Under the pieces are notes generated by a model that saw only the letters and a program-made list of their open reading frames with translations, ran no database searches and was not told the DNA's origin. Below are positions 62,799 to 64,000 of a DNA stretch of 64,000 nucleotides, piece by piece. Numbering within the stretch: position 1 is the first letter of the stretch; every line of letters starts with the position of its first letter. A program made the position numbers and the translations under genes. Source of the stretch: CAZMCH01 sp964564735 (GTDB lineage: Bacteria > Poribacteria > DTPJ01); NCBI GenBank assembly GCA_964564735.1, contig CAZMCH010000008.1, positions 1 through 64,000 on the forward strand, in the 5' to 3' direction.

Positions 62799-64000
62799 TT
62801 ATAGACAATGCCCTGTCCTAGCAATTATCTCATCTTGTAGATCATCCCATAATGAAATAAATGGCGCACTATATCCAGCGACTCTAACCATCAGGTTGCC
62901 ATATTTTTCAGGATGTTTTTTGGCATCAAGCAATGTCTCTCGATCATAAAAATTAAATTGGATTTGCTGTCCACCTGATAGAAAATGGCTTTCTATAAGT
63001 GATGCGACTTTCTCGATACCGTCATCACTATCAAGCAATTTCGGATCAAGTTTCACATTAAGGGTTGTCGCAGTAGGCAAAAGCTTATGAGGCAACTTTG
63101 AAACAGAATTAAGCGTTGATGTAATACCCTGACGATCTCGACCTTGAGCGGCGCCAACGCTATCTGCAAAAGGCGAACCTGATTTTCTGCCATCCGGCGT
63201 TGCGCCAGTTATGCGTCCAAACTCAATGTGCATATTTTCCCCGCCTGCTGTCGTGCCGAGAATATACTCACCACCACGATATGGTTTTCTGCTTTTCATT
63301 ATATCAGAAAACGTTTTGATCAATTCTATCGCAACTTCGTCAGCTTCATCATCATTATTTCCAAAATGCGGATACTGATTTAACACCTGCATTCTGAATT
63401 GTTCATACCCTTCCCAATCTGAATTCAATATATCGACCAACTCTTGAATACTAATAACCTTATCCTCAAAAACCATCTTACGCAATGCAACCAGAGAGTC
63501 AGCAAGGTTTGATGTTCCGATTATATCCCAATTGCAGAAATTATATCGCGCTCCGCCTTGAGTATAGCCTTTTGCGTTCTCTATGCAATCTTTTGTTACA
63601 AGCGAAGCTTGTATATATCCACCGGGTTGATCTGCAAAGTGTTTATCCCTGCATAGAGAGGCTTTATGCGCTTCCTCTGCGACAAAATCCATTACCTCAA
63701 CTGTGCGATTCCATAGATCATCATAGCTTTTTATCTTTGACGGATCAAAGCCATTTGTTACAGACGGTTCAAGCCCGAGTGCCATACGGATAATCTTTGG
63801 CATATTGACAAATCCCTCAACAGAACCCATCTGCGCCATACCTGTTACAATTACCTCATGGCATCCTGAAAGTGAAAAATTACGGGCATCTTCAGCACTA
63901 ACACCAACATTCATAAGCGCTGGAATAATTTGCTCATCATTGCAAAAATCAGGACTTGTGGTATTAGCTCTAAGGACACGAATCGCCCTTTCCAAAATTC
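62799..64000 (-). CDS. Glycyl radical enzyme (pyruvate formate-lyase superfamily), 5' part missing
   Basis: The last 398 residues of a glycyl radical enzyme are present; the gene runs past the window edge. The active-site Cys lies in LSGCHEVIVTG (a GCxE form, unlike the two-Cys site of true pyruvate formate-lyase). The radical Gly is in RVAGYSAPF near the C-terminus. QFNFYDRETLLDAKKHPE precedes it. A GCxE site is typical of dehydratase or lyase members (glycerol/diol dehydratase, choline lyase and relatives). An activating radical SAM enzyme is expected nearby, outside the window. Strictly anaerobic chemistry. Confidence 0.9.
   Translation of the reverse strand, partial: ILERAIRVLRANTTSPDFCNDEQIIPALMNVGVSAEDARNFSLSGCHEVIVTGMAQMGSVEGFVNMPKIIRMALGLEPSVTNGFDPSKIKSYDDLWNRTVEVMDFVAEEAHKASLCRDKHFADQPGGYIQASLVTKDCIENAKGYTQGGARYNFCNWDIIGTSNLADSLVALRKMVFEDKVISIQELVDILNSDWEGYEQFRMQVLNQYPHFGNNDDEADEVAIELIKTFSDIMKSRKPYRGGEYILGTTAGGENMHIEFGRITGATPDGRKSGSPFADSVGAAQGRDRQGITSTLNSVSKLPHKLLPTATTLNVKLDPKLLDSDDGIEKVASLIESHFLSGGQQIQFNFYDRETLLDAKKHPEKYGNLMVRVAGYSAPFISLWDDLQDEIIARTGHCL

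Overview
The window is 64 kb of AT-rich bacterial DNA. One run of 10 Ns at 58303-58312 marks it as a scaffold from an assembled draft or metagenome genome. Signal peptides, a predicted outer-membrane beta-barrel (30364-31458), a Ctp-type protease and MreB point to a rod-shaped diderm. PaaK-type CoA ligases with an ACT protein and a glycyl radical enzyme suggest anaerobic or fermentative metabolism. A sulfatase, a GH51 enzyme, DUF4838, GxGYxYP, LamG, Gfo/Idh/MocA and sugar-isomerase-like proteins suggest a heterotroph feeding on complex, partly sulfated glycans. This mix recalls uncultured groups such as Poribacteria, Latescibacteria or Armatimonadota-like lineages, but no marker here fixes the phylum.

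Layout. 0.5-3.8 kb (minus): a transglutaminase-like secreted protein and a fused ABC permease. 4.1-13.7 kb (minus): a secreted protein of unknown function, PaaK, a two-ACT protein, then LivK-H-M-G-F and a second PaaK. A 140-bp MITE with 8-bp target duplications sits in the livK leader, and a gutted LamG-type secreted gene lies between livG and livF. 14.0-20.2 kb: two tandem paralogous secreted beta-sandwich proteins, a Gfo/Idh oxidoreductase, a four-repeat protein on the minus strand, an EamA transporter that appears to start at ATT, and a sugar isomerase. 20.4-23.6 kb (minus): PurD and an acetyl-xylan-esterase-like hydrolase. 24.0-31.5 kb (plus): GAF-GAF-GGDEF, MreB, a MazEF-like pair, sulfatase, a TIM-barrel glycosidase-like protein and an outer-membrane barrel. 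31.7 kb (minus): a small sigma-70 region-2-like orphan. 32.4-37.7 kb (plus): GxGYxYP protein, then NadD, YacG, YqeK, RsfS and ArgS. 37.8-45.1 kb: a tandem amidohydrolase, an SDR, a LamG protein, a minus-strand protein of unknown function, DUF4838 and Gfo/Idh. 45.1-56.4 kb (minus): response regulator, zinc alcohol dehydrogenase, SSS symporter, CCA-adding-type enzyme, FN3/FlgD-like secreted protein, transketolase, S41 protease, PHP phosphoesterase and tRNA-Arg(CCU). 57.1-60.0 kb (plus): GH51 and a B12-binding-type radical SAM protein. 60.1-64.0 kb (minus): MutS and a glycyl radical enzyme cut by the window edge.

How the genes fit together. The liv-paaK-ACT block looks like amino-acid uptake coupled to aryl-acid activation. 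The 27-31 kb and 32-45 kb blocks look like carbohydrate foraging with cytoplasmic redox and isomerase steps. The 34.2-37.7 kb block is a housekeeping operon for NAD synthesis, ribosome silencing and tRNA charging. Intergenic regions are rich in palindromic elements, several lying immediately upstream of ribosome binding sites.

No complete novel multi-gene defence or mobile system was found. The most unusual items are a short C-terminal W-x-x-I-K tail shared by three secreted proteins and one gene remnant, the orphan sigma-region-2 protein, the amidohydrolase with a degenerate first barrel, the four-repeat ERH protein, and the coupling of a GGDEF protein to mreB. Promoters, terminators and start choices were read by eye; no alignments or database searches were run.
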